Of a DNA stretch of 13,499 bases, positions 1 to 6,897 are shown in pieces. How positions within the stretch are numbered: the stretch's first letter is position 1; the number at the start of each line of letters is the position of its first letter. The stretch lies in NCBI GenBank assembly GCA_027033555.1, contig JALVLE010000131.1, positions 1 to 13,499 of the forward strand, given 5' to 3'. The notes below the pieces were generated by a model, which was given only the letters and a program-made list of their open reading frames with translations, did not search any database and was not told the origin of the DNA. A program made the translations under genes and the position numbers. Origin of the DNA: Caldifarciminota bacterium. GTDB taxonomy: Bacteria > Hydrothermota > Hydrothermia > UBA1063 > CAJXJZ01.

Positions 1-2
1 CA

Positions 3-455
3 TTAAGGGACGTGTATATTGAAGAAGGACAGATTGTTTCAGTTGTAATAGGTGCGGATTACAATGATTATTATGTGAATACCTCAAGAAGTTTCCCTAT
101 TGGGAAAGTCTCTGACAGAGCAGAAGTTGCTATTCTGGCCATGGAAGAGGCTTTTACACTGGCAATTGAAGAGACTATGCCAGGAAAGAAATTTATTCAT
201 ATAGAAAAGGAAATTGAAAAGGTGTACAAAGATTATGGTCTCCAAGAATACTATATAAAGGGCTTTGCCCACGGCGTGGGGCTACTTATTGAAGAGGATC
301 CTATTACCACAATAGTGGTACAACATAGATTCCAAGAGATCCAAAAGGGTATGGTACTTGCTATGGTACATGCTCCACTTATTCTTCCAGAGGGAGTTGT
401 AAAAAAGGAATGTACTGTAATTGTGGAAGAAAATGGAGTAAAAATAGTTACTTGA
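3..455 (+). CDS. M24 aminopeptidase-fold protein (Xaa-Pro peptidase-like), 3' part only, probably non-catalytic
   Basis: The reading frame is open to the left edge, so the gene begins upstream; only the C-terminal half of a pitta-bread domain is visible. The M24 landmarks are recognisable: an EGQIV..VIGA strand, TSRSF, a retained HGVG, GMV, and a final glutamate in KKECTV followed by EENG. M24 enzymes bind two metals through Asp, Asp, His, Glu and Glu. Here the first Asp is Val (VSVVIGA), the second is Asn (VNTSR), the first Glu is Val (GMVLAMV), and the accessory His after HGVG is Glu (LLIEE). Only the HGVG His and the last Glu remain. It may be a degenerate peptidase or a binding protein using this fold. 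It converges on the lipoprotein gene at 459 with three bases between the stop codons. The fold call is firm; the lack of activity is inferred. Confidence 0.8.
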   Translation, partial: LRDVYIEEGQIVSVVIGADYNDYYVNTSRSFPIGKVSDRAEVAILAMEEAFTLAIEETMPGKKFIHIEKEIEKVYKDYGLQEYYIKGFAHGVGLLIEEDPITTIVVQHRFQEIQKGMVLAMVHAPLILPEGVVKKECTVIVEENGVKIVT

Positions 456-461
456 TTTTTA
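439..461. terminator. AT-only inverted repeat at a convergent gene junction
   Basis: TAAAAAT at 439-445 is the reverse complement of ATTTTTA at 455-461, giving a 7-bp stem around a 9-nt loop that straddles the stop codon of the M24-fold gene. It lies between two converging genes and could act weakly in both directions. With no G/C pairs in the stem it is a poor intrinsic terminator, so this is tentative. Confidence 0.25.
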
Positions 462-986
462 TAGAGGGTAATCATTCCATCGGAAGATGAACCATTTTTG
501 TGAATCCCTCTTGAGGATAAAAATGAGTTTGCCCTGTGCTATCTGGGAATTTCCATTTTTCTCTGTTATTGCCATGTAATAGGTGCTCATAAAATAAAAT
601 GTGTTACTGTCAGTGGTGAAAAAGCTTACGGGATTAAGATATTCCAGATAAATGGATCTTGAAAGTTCAAATAAAGCCTCAGTTGCAAGTTTTTCCTCCT
701 CAAAGCCCCAGACCATTGAATCAATTCCAAGGTCAGTCTCCAGAATTCTTTTTGCCACTGTATCCTGTACATTGAAATAAAAGCGAAAAGAGTCACGATG
801 GAGACATGATAGGTAAAGTGTGAGATCTTTTGATATATACGCCTGTCTCAGGGCATAAACTACATCAAGAGGTGTATTAAGAGATATAGGATCTCTTCCC
901 TCCGGGACGTTAAAAGGATTGGTAAAATTACAGGATGCTGTAGAAATAACTAACAAAAAAAGTGCCCCCTGAATGAAGCTACGCAT
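459..986 (-). CDS. Putative lipoprotein of unknown function, 175 aa
   Basis: Residues 1-18 form a signal peptide with a positive start (MR), a hydrophobic stretch around residues 8-15 and a lipobox-like TASC ending at Cys19. The -3 Thr is not ideal, so lipidation is likely rather than certain. The rest is a single mixed alpha/beta domain without a family signature I recognise. The helix with ALRQAY near residue 46 and the closing FRWND loosely recall small NTF2/SnoaL-like lipoproteins, but this is only an impression. The ATG lies inside rpmA (8-base overlap) and has no clear Shine-Dalgarno sequence, which suggests translation coupled to rpmA. The start codon and signal peptide are encoded within an intrinsic-terminator-like hairpin and its U-tract, so expression probably depends on read-through. 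Real gene: likely. Function: unknown. Confidence 0.7.
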   Translation of the reverse strand: MRSFIQGALFLLVISTASCNFTNPFNVPEGRDPISLNTPLDVVYALRQAYISKDLTLYLSCLHRDSFRFYFNVQDTVAKRILETDLGIDSMVWGFEEEKLATEALFELSRSIYLEYLNPVSFFTTDSNTFYFMSTYYMAITEKNGNSQIAQGKLIFILKRDSQKWFIFRWNDYPL

Positions 987-993
987 TCAGGGG
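955..993 (-). terminator. Intrinsic terminator after rpmA, embedded in the start of the next gene
   Basis: Positions 966-975 and 984-993 are perfect reverse complements (CCCCTGAATG / CATTCAGGGG), forming a 10-bp stem with six G/C pairs and an 8-nt loop. Reading the minus strand, the stem is followed by GCAC and then seven T residues (961-955), the layout of a Rho-independent terminator. The rpmA stop codon (979-981) sits in the loop and the ATG of the downstream lipoprotein gene (984-986) in the stem. The U-tract encodes part of the signal-peptide hydrophobic core (Leu-Phe-Leu-Leu). Confidence 0.7.
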
Positions 994-1236
994 ATAGACT
1001 GATACGTATATTCTATTTTTGCGTCTCTCAAAGACCACTTTCCCATCTTTAAGTGCGAAAAGGGTGTCATCCCCTCCTCTTTTTACATTATAGCCTGGAT
1101 GGAAATGCGTGCCCCTCTGCCTTACTATAATATTCCCCGCTTTTACAATCTGGCCGGCATATTTTTTAACTCCAAGCCTCTTAGAAATGGAATCTCTGCC
1201 GTTTCTCGTTGAGCCCATTCCTTTTTTATGTGCCAT
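979..1236 (-). CDS. rpmA: 50S ribosomal protein bL27
   Basis: This is an 85-residue bL27, the normal length. It starts directly with [16 protein letters not shown], whose lysine-rich N-terminal tail reaches towards the peptidyl-transferase centre of the 50S subunit. It continues with [21 protein letters not shown] and [15 protein letters not shown], all diagnostic of the family. There is no cleavable N-terminal extension of the Firmicutes type. A strong AGAGGAGG ribosome-binding site precedes the ATG. bL27 is most often encoded directly after bL21 (rplU), but here the upstream neighbour is glnA and no rplU is in the window. A candidate promoter in the 57-bp gap and a terminator at the 3' end suggest an independently transcribed unit with some read-through into the lipoprotein gene. 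Confidence 0.98.
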   Translation of the reverse strand: MAHKKGMGSTRNGRDSISKRLGVKKYAGQIVKAGNIIVRQRGTHFHPGYNVKRGGDDTLFALKDGKVVFERRKNRIYVSVYPLNA

Positions 1237-1261
1237 TTTAAACCTCCTCTTGCGGTTTTAT

Positions 1262-1290
1262 ATGATAATACATAGCATATGGTTATTCAA
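1262..1290 (-). promoter_or_regulatory. Candidate sigma70 promoter for rpmA
   Basis: On the minus strand TTGAAT (1290-1285) is followed, after exactly 17 bases, by TATCAT (1267-1262). These match the -35 and -10 consensus at four and five of six positions. Transcription would start around 1255, giving a leader of roughly 20 nt that contains the AGAGGAGG site. It lies between the glnA stop and rpmA. Confidence 0.5.
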
Positions 1291-1293
1291 ATC

Positions 1294-2619
1294 CTAAAAA
1301 TACAGTCGGTATTCAAGAGGTACCGGCCTCTCGTTTATTGCTTTATACTCTTTCTTTTTAAGTTCTATCCATTGCTCAATTAAATCTTCTGTAAATACAT
1401 CTTCCAAAAGTAGATATTCTTTATCGTGCGCAAGTGCATCAAGAGCCTCACAAAGAGTAGATGGAAGGCGTTCGTATTTATCTGCATTTTCATATACATT
1501 CTCTTCTGCAGGTTCACCAGGCTCAATCTTGTTCAGAATTCCATCTATTCCGGCCATAACAATAGCAGCAAGCCCAAGATATGTATTCATCGTAGCATCA
1601 GGTGGCCTATATTCAATATCAATACTTTTTCTATCGGCATAACCGGGGATTCTGATTGCGCTTGTGCGATTGGCAATTGAATAATTTATTGCAGTTGGAG
1701 CCTCAAACCCGGATGTGAGCCTTTTATAAGAATTGGTAGATGGGTTGGTAAATGCTGACAAACTCTTTGCATGTTTCAGTACACCACCTATAAAAAATCT
1801 CGCAGCGTCATTCAATCTTCCTTTGTGCATATTAAAAATATTGATACCGTTTTTAAATAGATAAAAATGAAAATGAAGACCTGAACCGGGCTCCCCATGG
1901 ATGGGTTTAGGCATAAAGGTAGCTTTCAAATCGCTATCTTCTGCCACTTTTTTAATCACATACTTTGCAACCTCCACATAATCGGCCATATTAAGAACAG
2001 GTGCGAAAGCAAGCTCTATCTCATGCTGTCCCTTCGTTCCGACTTCGTGATGATGATACTTTACCTTAATGTCAATATCTTCCAGCAAATCAACAACAGA
2101 GTTGCGCAATACGAATAAATCATCAAAAGGTTCTGCAATATGATAACCTTTTTTAATCCCCCCCATATTTTCGCTAAATTCTAACATGAAAAACGTATCC
2201 TCCAGTTGAACATCTTTGAAAATGTAAAATTCAAGCTCTCCAAAGGCAAAAATGTCATCTGCGATTCTCTGGCTCCTGAGTAGATTGACGGCTTTTCTTA
2301 AAACGTGTCTTGGATACATAGGAAAAATATTTTCACTCTCTGCAAGATAAACATCTCCGAAAACATTCAATACTCCATCTAAAAAGGGATCCCAGAAAGC
2401 GGTGCTCAGATCAGGTTTGACCCTCATATCACTGCGCTGAACGGATGCAAATCCGGGAATACTTGAGCCATCTATTCCTATTCCCTTTTCCATAATCTTA
2501 TTAAAGTAAGAGGAGGCAACTGTTACATGTCTCATCCTTCCCAATAAATCCACATACCGCACATCTATTGTGTTAATTTCACCCATAGCTATGAGTTCTT
2601 TAACTTCTTTTATATCCAT
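1294..2619 (-). CDS. glnA: Glutamine synthetase, type I
   Basis: Makes glutamine from glutamate, ammonia and ATP in the cytoplasm. Length (441 aa) and motifs fit GSI: the N-terminal beta-grasp domain with DGSSIPGF (50-57), metal-binding GELEFY (127-132), EVGTKGQHEIEL (192-203), GSGLHFHF (245-252) with its ATP/metal histidine, NSYKRL (296-301), the flap GFEAP (304-308), RIP (323-325) and EYRPPDA (336-342). The region that carries the adenylylated tyrosine in enterobacterial enzymes is short and has no NLYDLPP-type site, so this resembles the non-adenylylated GSI-alpha type, often controlled by feedback. A GGAGAGGG ribosome-binding site lies in the 18-bp gap after the upstream lipoprotein gene, so the two are probably cotranscribed. 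No glnB, amtB or glnR neighbour is present. Confidence 0.97.
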   Translation of the reverse strand: MDIKEVKELIAMGEINTIDVRYVDLLGRMRHVTVASSYFNKIMEKGIGIDGSSIPGFASVQRSDMRVKPDLSTAFWDPFLDGVLNVFGDVYLAESENIFPMYPRHVLRKAVNLLRSQRIADDIFAFGELEFYIFKDVQLEDTFFMLEFSENMGGIKKGYHIAEPFDDLFVLRNSVVDLLEDIDIKVKYHHHEVGTKGQHEIELAFAPVLNMADYVEVAKYVIKKVAEDSDLKATFMPKPIHGEPGSGLHFHFYLFKNGINIFNMHKGRLNDAARFFIGGVLKHAKSLSAFTNPSTNSYKRLTSGFEAPTAINYSIANRTSAIRIPGYADRKSIDIEYRPPDATMNTYLGLAAIVMAGIDGILNKIEPGEPAEENVYENADKYERLPSTLCEALDALAHDKEYLLLEDVFTEDLIEQWIELKKKEYKAINERPVPLEYRLYF

Positions 2620-2637
2620 TATACCCTCTCCTGCAAA

Positions 2638-3882
2638 TTATTTTGTGTGGTTTGTATCCTTTATTAGCGAACGTTGATATGTATAATAAGGTGAAGGAAT
2701 ACTTAAAAATGTGTCTTTAATCCGATAAATTGTTAGCGTATCTTTGTCTCTTGTTCCTATAAACATATCTTTTATAAACAATACTTTTGTGAAAGAAATA
2801 AGGGGTTTGTAATGAGGAGTGTATATATACGATGTGTCATTTTTTTCGCAGGAGATAAGCCATCTGGAAACATATATATGATTACATTCTGTCTTCTCTG
2901 CCAGCACATTAAATGAGGAAAAATCGTACGGAATTTCTGCGATTTTCTTTTCTTTCGGAGAGTACAATATGAATCCCTCCCCTACATCCCATATACTATC
3001 ATATCTCGCATCTACACTAATACTGCTTACCACTGAAAAGTTCTGAGGGTTAAGTTTATAAAGCTTTTTCTCAGTTAAAACATAAAGTATATTATTATGA
3101 ACAAATGGGAATATATGATATTGATTCTTTAACATTGGCATTTTTATAGTCCCTTTTTCCTTTCCATTCAGGCTATATCTAACCAATGCATAAATTGCTT
3201 CATAAGGCGTTCGCTTTAGTGCCTCTATTCTCATAATGGTTCCATTAAGGAAAAAGGCCCTTGTGCTCGGTCTCTTATGCCCCACAAGAGTAAAAGCATT
3301 TGTATTAAAATTATATATCCCGAAATCCTGATCACCTATTATCAAAAAATTGTGTTGATTAATTCTATATGCATCTACAATTAAGAAGCCATAGTAATCC
3401 TTTGAGGTAAACAAACTGAGACTTGTCTTTAAATGTCCCTGTTTATCTATACGATAAATATCCATGGAAGTGAAGATTAAATAACCCGTGTCAATATCCA
3501 CAACCTTTACAAGTCTTTCCGCATGGAGCCCAAAGATTCCCTTAACATACGTCATCTTTTGAGGCGTAAAATTGAATATTATAGAGAGATCCTCCGGCCT
3601 TATTCCCGTAATTCCATTGAACATGGACACCTTTATATGTCTCGTTGGATCTACCGTGATTACATATCTGGGTATAAGAACTGTATCCCTGCCCTTTATA
3701 TTCTCGTAAGAGTACCCAAGATTTATTCTTGTGTAAAATGTGTCTTTGATAACTCTTCCCGCACTATCGGTTACAATGACATCTCTGCCTATATGGAAGA
3801 GATAATAAGGCACCTTCTTTTTAGCACATGAAGTGAGCAAAAACACAAGAAAAATGAAAATGACAGCAGAAAATCTCCTCAT
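2638..3882 (-). CDS. Putative lipoprotein with beta-propeller-like body, 414 aa
   Basis: Residues 1-18 form a clear lipoprotein signal peptide: MRR, a hydrophobic core rich in Phe/Leu/Ile, and lipobox LTSC with Cys19 as the lipidation site. The mature part is nearly all beta-strand, with loosely repeating units of about 45 residues that alternate hydrophobic strands with D/N-G turns (for example around 150-160, 195-205 and 270-285). This is what a six-bladed propeller looks like, though I cannot assign a named family. It is probably anchored in the envelope facing the periplasm or surface. Its AAAGGAGG ribosome-binding site is excellent. The ATG overlaps the stop of a possible 28-codon ORF by four bases, and glnA follows after 18 bp. 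Linkage to glutamine metabolism is not evident from the sequence. Confidence 0.75.
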   Translation of the reverse strand: MRRFSAVIFIFLVFLLTSCAKKKVPYYLFHIGRDVIVTDSAGRVIKDTFYTRINLGYSYENIKGRDTVLIPRYVITVDPTRHIKVSMFNGITGIRPEDLSIIFNFTPQKMTYVKGIFGLHAERLVKVVDIDTGYLIFTSMDIYRIDKQGHLKTSLSLFTSKDYYGFLIVDAYRINQHNFLIIGDQDFGIYNFNTNAFTLVGHKRPSTRAFFLNGTIMRIEALKRTPYEAIYALVRYSLNGKEKGTIKMPMLKNQYHIFPFVHNNILYVLTEKKLYKLNPQNFSVVSSISVDARYDSIWDVGEGFILYSPKEKKIAEIPYDFSSFNVLAEKTECNHIYVSRWLISCEKNDTSYIYTPHYKPLISFTKVLFIKDMFIGTRDKDTLTIYRIKDTFLSIPSPYYTYQRSLIKDTNHTK

Positions 3883-3965
3883 GGCTTACCTCCTTTAAAA
3901 TCATACCATCCATTGGACACTGAAAATAGTATAAACCATTTTAGTGGTTCTATGAATTTTATCAA
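3879..3965 (-). CDS. Possible 28-codon small ORF coupled to the lipoprotein gene
   Basis: In the 108-bp gap between the secreted-protein gene and the lipoprotein gene, a TTG at 3965-3963 follows GAGGAG (3981-3976) at 10-nt spacing. It opens a frame of 28 codons that ends in TGA at 3881-3879, overlapping the lipoprotein ATG as ATGA. The predicted peptide starts (M)IKFIEPLKWFILFSV and ends in a polar, glycine-containing tail (GWYDFKGGKP): a short hydrophobic segment followed by a soluble end. The frame contains the lipoprotein ribosome-binding site, so its translation would expose or re-initiate at that site. It could be a leader peptide, a tiny membrane protein or a chance ORF. I recognise no family. 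Confidence 0.35.
   Translation of the reverse strand: MIKFIEPLKWFILFSVSNGWYDFKGGKP
3928..3956 (-). promoter_or_regulatory. Weak candidate promoter upstream of the lipoprotein gene
   Basis: On the minus strand TTCATA (3956-3951), a 17-base spacer and TATACT (3933-3928) resemble a sigma70 promoter. The spacer contains a small inverted repeat (AACCA at 3934-3938, TGGTT at 3945-3949). It lies inside the possible 28-codon ORF, so either the ORF or this promoter may be fortuitous. Confidence 0.3.
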
Positions 3966-3990
3966 AAACTCAAAACTCCTCTGAAGACCT

Positions 3991-6252
3991 TTAAGGCTTG
4001 AGTATTAGAAATTTAACCTTTTTATCATAATGAGCGGTCCTTGCAAAATAAACTCCAGAAGGTAATGTCACAAGGGAGAGTTTACCTGAGCCAGGACCAA
4101 TTTCTGCCTTTTTGACGAGCCTCCCAGTTACTGAATAGACAAACAGTACATCTTGAGTCCTCAGATTGAAATACAGGTATCCATTTTTTACATGAAAAGT
4201 GGGCTCAGAATGAATATAGTGCTCTGAAATAGAAGTGGGCAAATAATAGTCCTTCACGGAATTTACGTATACACCAGATGCGCCTACCCTGTAAATCCCC
4301 CAGAAATGATAAATGGTATCATTTACACCATCATTATTGTTAACCGTCTTTCTCAAAGGCAACGAATCTGCAGGGCTTATTCCATAAAGCACACCAGTTT
4401 CATCAGTGTGGGCAAAGAACACAACACCAAGGTAAGATGGATTTGAAAGTGCCGAAAGTGCAATAGAGACTTCTGTCACGCCATTTTCTGGAGAGGTATT
4501 ATCATATCCAATAAATGCCGCACCGGGAAAATTGTTATCGGTATTTTGAGCTATTACCTGCCAGCCATTGTCACTTGTGGCTTTGTAAAGAGCATAATAA
4601 TTGCCGTCCTCTATAGCAAGAGCATAATCCATGTTTAAAGGAAGGACTATACTATCTGCACTCCACCAGTCAATTGCATAATGTAATCCTGAGTCCGAAT
4701 AGGCAACAGGAGAGGATACAGAATCTACCTGGAAATAAACAAATAGGTCCCCATCCCCTCCATACCCTGCATCAAAAGCCTGGTACGTATAGCCTATGTA
4801 AATGGAGTCTGAATCCCAGGTTAGCCACGCATTTTTTGAATCCGTTGCACAAAGCATTTCATCTTCATAAAAACCACCTGTATCCACTACTCCATCAACT
4901 GGATACAAAAATCCTACTGCAGTGTCTCCCCAATTTGAATAATCATAATACCCAAAACTGATAAGGGAAGAAAAAAGAGAGATATTTTTTTCTGCAGAGA
5001 TAGTGTCTGAAGATGCTCCATTACCCCTACTCACTGTGCTTATTGCATCCTGAATAACAGGCTTATCAGGAGTTATCACCACATAGGTAAAAATTGTGTC
5101 CACATCTATCCATTCATTTGCATTATTTGAAATTTGGTCGTCATGAGGAATTACGTCAACTGCACTTGAATTATTTCCTCCTGCTACCCAAGCACTTAGA
5201 AGAATCTCAGAATGCACGCCTCCAATAGAATCCCATGGGATCCGGATTTCAATGGTACTTAGCCCTGTACTTCCTCCCTGATATGCAAAAAAGGGAGAAT
5301 AATCAGGAAGGCATTCAAAATTTGCCCCTGTCCACTTGCAAAAATTAGAACTTCCGATAGAAGCATCTGCCCCGCTCCACCAGAAATAGACCTCATAATC
5401 TGGCGCATATGGTTCTTTTGAGTTCGTATTGCCAAAATCTATTTTACGACCCCAAGCGTCACTTTCCCCGGTATAATATCCGCTCCCTGCGAACTGATCC
5501 ACATCCAGAGCTATACCATAAGCTACATCCCATGAAGCTGTATTTTGAGTGGTAATAAAAATGTACAGATTGAGCGAATCCCATGTAACAAATAAACTAT
5601 CCAGATTTGCTCCATCTCCCCCACTCTGATCAGAGGCACCAACAAACATATATTCTGGCTCTTTCACCCCGTCTACAATAATTTCCGGATAGGCTGTATC
5701 CTGTACTGAATAATCAGCTATACTGTCTCCTTTCTTTTTGTATGTGGTGTAAGCTGTAAGGTTTATATAAGAAGAGGATTTTACAGAATCAATAGGGAAC
5801 GAGACTTCAAAATCCGGATGATTCCCTGCACCCGAACATAATACTGGGGTACCTGTATCATACCACCTGTTACCATCCCATCCATACATGACACAATCGT
5901 TGTTATCATTCACATACAGGATATAATCAGGGAGATTTCCTCTAAACGTCACATGCTTTGCAAGCGGAGAATAATTACCACCAGATAAATTCTGTGTATC
6001 AATGGCTATAAATAAATCTCCGTATTCTCCTAACCAGAGCGTGTCATGGGTGAAGATTCTTATATAAATATTAACGGTATCTTTTGCCACAAACAGGCTA
6101 TCAAGGGAAAGATGTGCAGCCGGTGCAGATTGGGTACTGGTATATATTGCGGATGTATCCTTGTAATACGCGGCAAACTGGTTCCTGTGAAGTACTCCAT
6201 CTACAATTATTCTATTGGGAATTACTGCAATAAAAAACAGTAAAAACTTCAT
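3991..6252 (-). CDS. Secreted protein with three DOMON/CBM9-like domains and a T9SS type A-like C-terminal sorting domain
   Basis: A 753-residue exported protein. A short hydrophobic N-terminus (residues 2-11) acts as signal peptide, without an obvious AXA site. Three beta-sandwich repeats follow, at about 15-185, 190-395 and 450-660. Each opens with VDGV (17, 193, 452), has a strand of the type LDSLFV..D..N.YI (50-64, 218-231, 475-486), then an acidic strand (DLFIAID 79-85; ALDVD 248-252; DLFVYF 502-507), a (P)DY strand (109, 285, 542) and a closing strand such as STIEIRIPWDSI. These resemble DOMON/CBM9-type ligand-binding domains, so carbohydrate or haem binding at the surface is possible. 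Residues 685-753 fit a type A sorting domain: VYSVTGRLVK (705-714), LPSGVYFART (730-739) and a closing KVKFLILKP. GGAGG precedes the ATG, and no other start codon lies between it and the upstream in-frame stop. Confidence 0.85.
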   Translation of the reverse strand: MKFLLFFIAVIPNRIIVDGVLHRNQFAAYYKDTSAIYTSTQSAPAAHLSLDSLFVAKDTVNIYIRIFTHDTLWLGEYGDLFIAIDTQNLSGGNYSPLAKHVTFRGNLPDYILYVNDNNDCVMYGWDGNRWYDTGTPVLCSGAGNHPDFEVSFPIDSVKSSSYINLTAYTTYKKKGDSIADYSVQDTAYPEIIVDGVKEPEYMFVGASDQSGGDGANLDSLFVTWDSLNLYIFITTQNTASWDVAYGIALDVDQFAGSGYYTGESDAWGRKIDFGNTNSKEPYAPDYEVYFWWSGADASIGSSNFCKWTGANFECLPDYSPFFAYQGGSTGLSTIEIRIPWDSIGGVHSEILLSAWVAGGNNSSAVDVIPHDDQISNNANEWIDVDTIFTYVVITPDKPVIQDAISTVSRGNGASSDTISAEKNISLFSSLISFGYYDYSNWGDTAVGFLYPVDGVVDTGGFYEDEMLCATDSKNAWLTWDSDSIYIGYTYQAFDAGYGGDGDLFVYFQVDSVSSPVAYSDSGLHYAIDWWSADSIVLPLNMDYALAIEDGNYYALYKATSDNGWQVIAQNTDNNFPGAAFIGYDNTSPENGVTEVSIALSALSNPSYLGVVFFAHTDETGVLYGISPADSLPLRKTVNNNDGVNDTIYHFWGIYRVGASGVYVNSVKDYYLPTSISEHYIHSEPTFHVKNGYLYFNLRTQDVLFVYSVTGRLVKKAEIGPGSGKLSLVTLPSGVYFARTAHYDKKVKFLILKP

Positions 6253-6261
6253 TATTACCTC

Positions 6262-6333
6262 CTTTACAATCTTTACAATTATTATAATTTTCTAAAGATG
6301 AATGGTCAATCACTTTTGTAATCTCTTTTGTAA
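6262..6333. repeat. Opposed pairs of TTACAA / TTGTAA motifs in the divergent promoter region
   Basis: CTTTACAAT occurs twice in tandem (6262-6270, 6271-6279), just over the predicted start of the leftward transcript. CTTTTGTAA occurs twice (6313-6321, 6325-6333) at the predicted -35 area of the rightward promoter. The cores TTACAA and TTGTAA are reverse complements, so the four sites read two rightward then two leftward. This could be an operator array serving both transcripts, or simple AT-rich repetition. Confidence 0.4.
6281..6309 (-). promoter_or_regulatory. Strong sigma70-type promoter for the secreted-protein gene
   Basis: Minus-strand TTGACC (6309-6304), a 17-base spacer and a perfect TATAAT (6286-6281). 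Transcription would start near 6274, giving a leader of about 20 nt that carries GGAGG. This is the best promoter in the window and probably drives the block down to glnA. Confidence 0.75.
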
Positions 6334-6354
6334 ACTTTTATCTGAAGCTATAAT
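6328..6354 (+). promoter_or_regulatory. Promoter for hslV, positioned for a leaderless mRNA
   Basis: A perfect TATAAT lies at 6349-6354, only six bases before the hslV ATG at 6361. A possible -35 (TTGTAA, 6328-6333, spacing 15; or TTTTGT, 6326-6331, spacing 17) lies upstream. Initiation about seven bases after the -10 falls on the A of the ATG. No Shine-Dalgarno sequence precedes that ATG. Confidence 0.55.
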
Positions 6355-6360
6355 TTAGAC

Positions 6361-6897
6361 ATGATAGTGAGAGCAACAACAGTTATAGGAATAGTAAAAA
6401 ATGGCAAAGCCGCCATAGGCTCTGATGGCCAGGTAACTTTTGATGATACTATTGTTAAACACACAGCGAGTAAAGTAAGGGCACTTTGGGAAGGTAAAAT
6501 CCTGGCCGGATTTGCGGGAGCGGCAGCAGACGCTCTTACACTCTTTGAAAGGCTTGAGGAAAAACTTGAAATGACCAAAGGGAATCTGATAAAAGCTTCA
6601 GTGGAGCTTGCTAAAGACTGGAGACAGGATAAGGTCTTGAGGAGACTTGAAGCTTTACTTGCAGTGGTTGACACAAAACATGCATTGATCCTTTCAGGTA
6701 CAGGTGATGTAATTGAATCTGACGATGGTATTGTTGCCATTGGTTCAGGGGCCCCTTACGCTCTCGCTGCAGCAAGAGCTCTGTCAAAACACACCAGTAT
6801 GTCTCCCTCTGAAATTGTAAAAGAGTCACTTCAAATAGCGTCAAGTATATGTATTTATACAAACAACCATTTTACTATCCTGAAGGTTGACAAATGA
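6361..6897 (+). CDS. hslV: ATP-dependent protease proteolytic subunit HslV (ClpQ)
   Basis: A proteasome-beta-like threonine peptidase that forms double-hexamer rings and needs the HslU AAA+ unfoldase. At 178 aa it is of family length. The mature N-terminus aligns at Thr6 ([11 protein letters not shown]), so a five-residue propeptide, MIVRA, must be removed to expose the catalytic Thr. Family motifs are intact: SDGQVTF (21-27) with the conserved Asp, Lys38 in SKVRAL (the lysine needed for catalysis), AGFAG (49-53), ELAKDWR (82-88), RRLEALL (94-100), IGSG (127-130) and ICIYTN (163-168). An in-frame stop at 6343 fixes ATG 6361 as the first start. hslU is not adjacent here, whereas it usually follows. 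Instead an outer-membrane barrel gene overlaps the stop by four bases (ATGA), suggesting translational coupling. Confidence 0.95.
   Translation: MIVRATTVIGIVKNGKAAIGSDGQVTFDDTIVKHTASKVRALWEGKILAGFAGAAADALTLFERLEEKLEMTKGNLIKASVELAKDWRQDKVLRRLEALLAVVDTKHALILSGTGDVIESDDGIVAIGSGAPYALAAARALSKHTSMSPSEIVKESLQIASSICIYTNNHFTILKVDK

Noticed and set aside
3934..3949. Inverted repeat AACCA/TGGTT as a terminator for the secreted-protein gene
   Set aside because: Only five base pairs and no T-run follows; it overlaps a better explained ORF and promoter-like sequence.
4674..4961. 95-codon His/Leu/Asn-rich open frame on the plus strand
   Set aside because: Antisense to the secreted protein; its odd composition reflects the complement of Asp/Ser/Tyr-rich repeats.
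6348..6740. 130-codon open frame on the minus strand
   Set aside because: Lies wholly antisense to hslV and is a Ser/Ala-rich shadow of its codons; the real gene is unambiguous.
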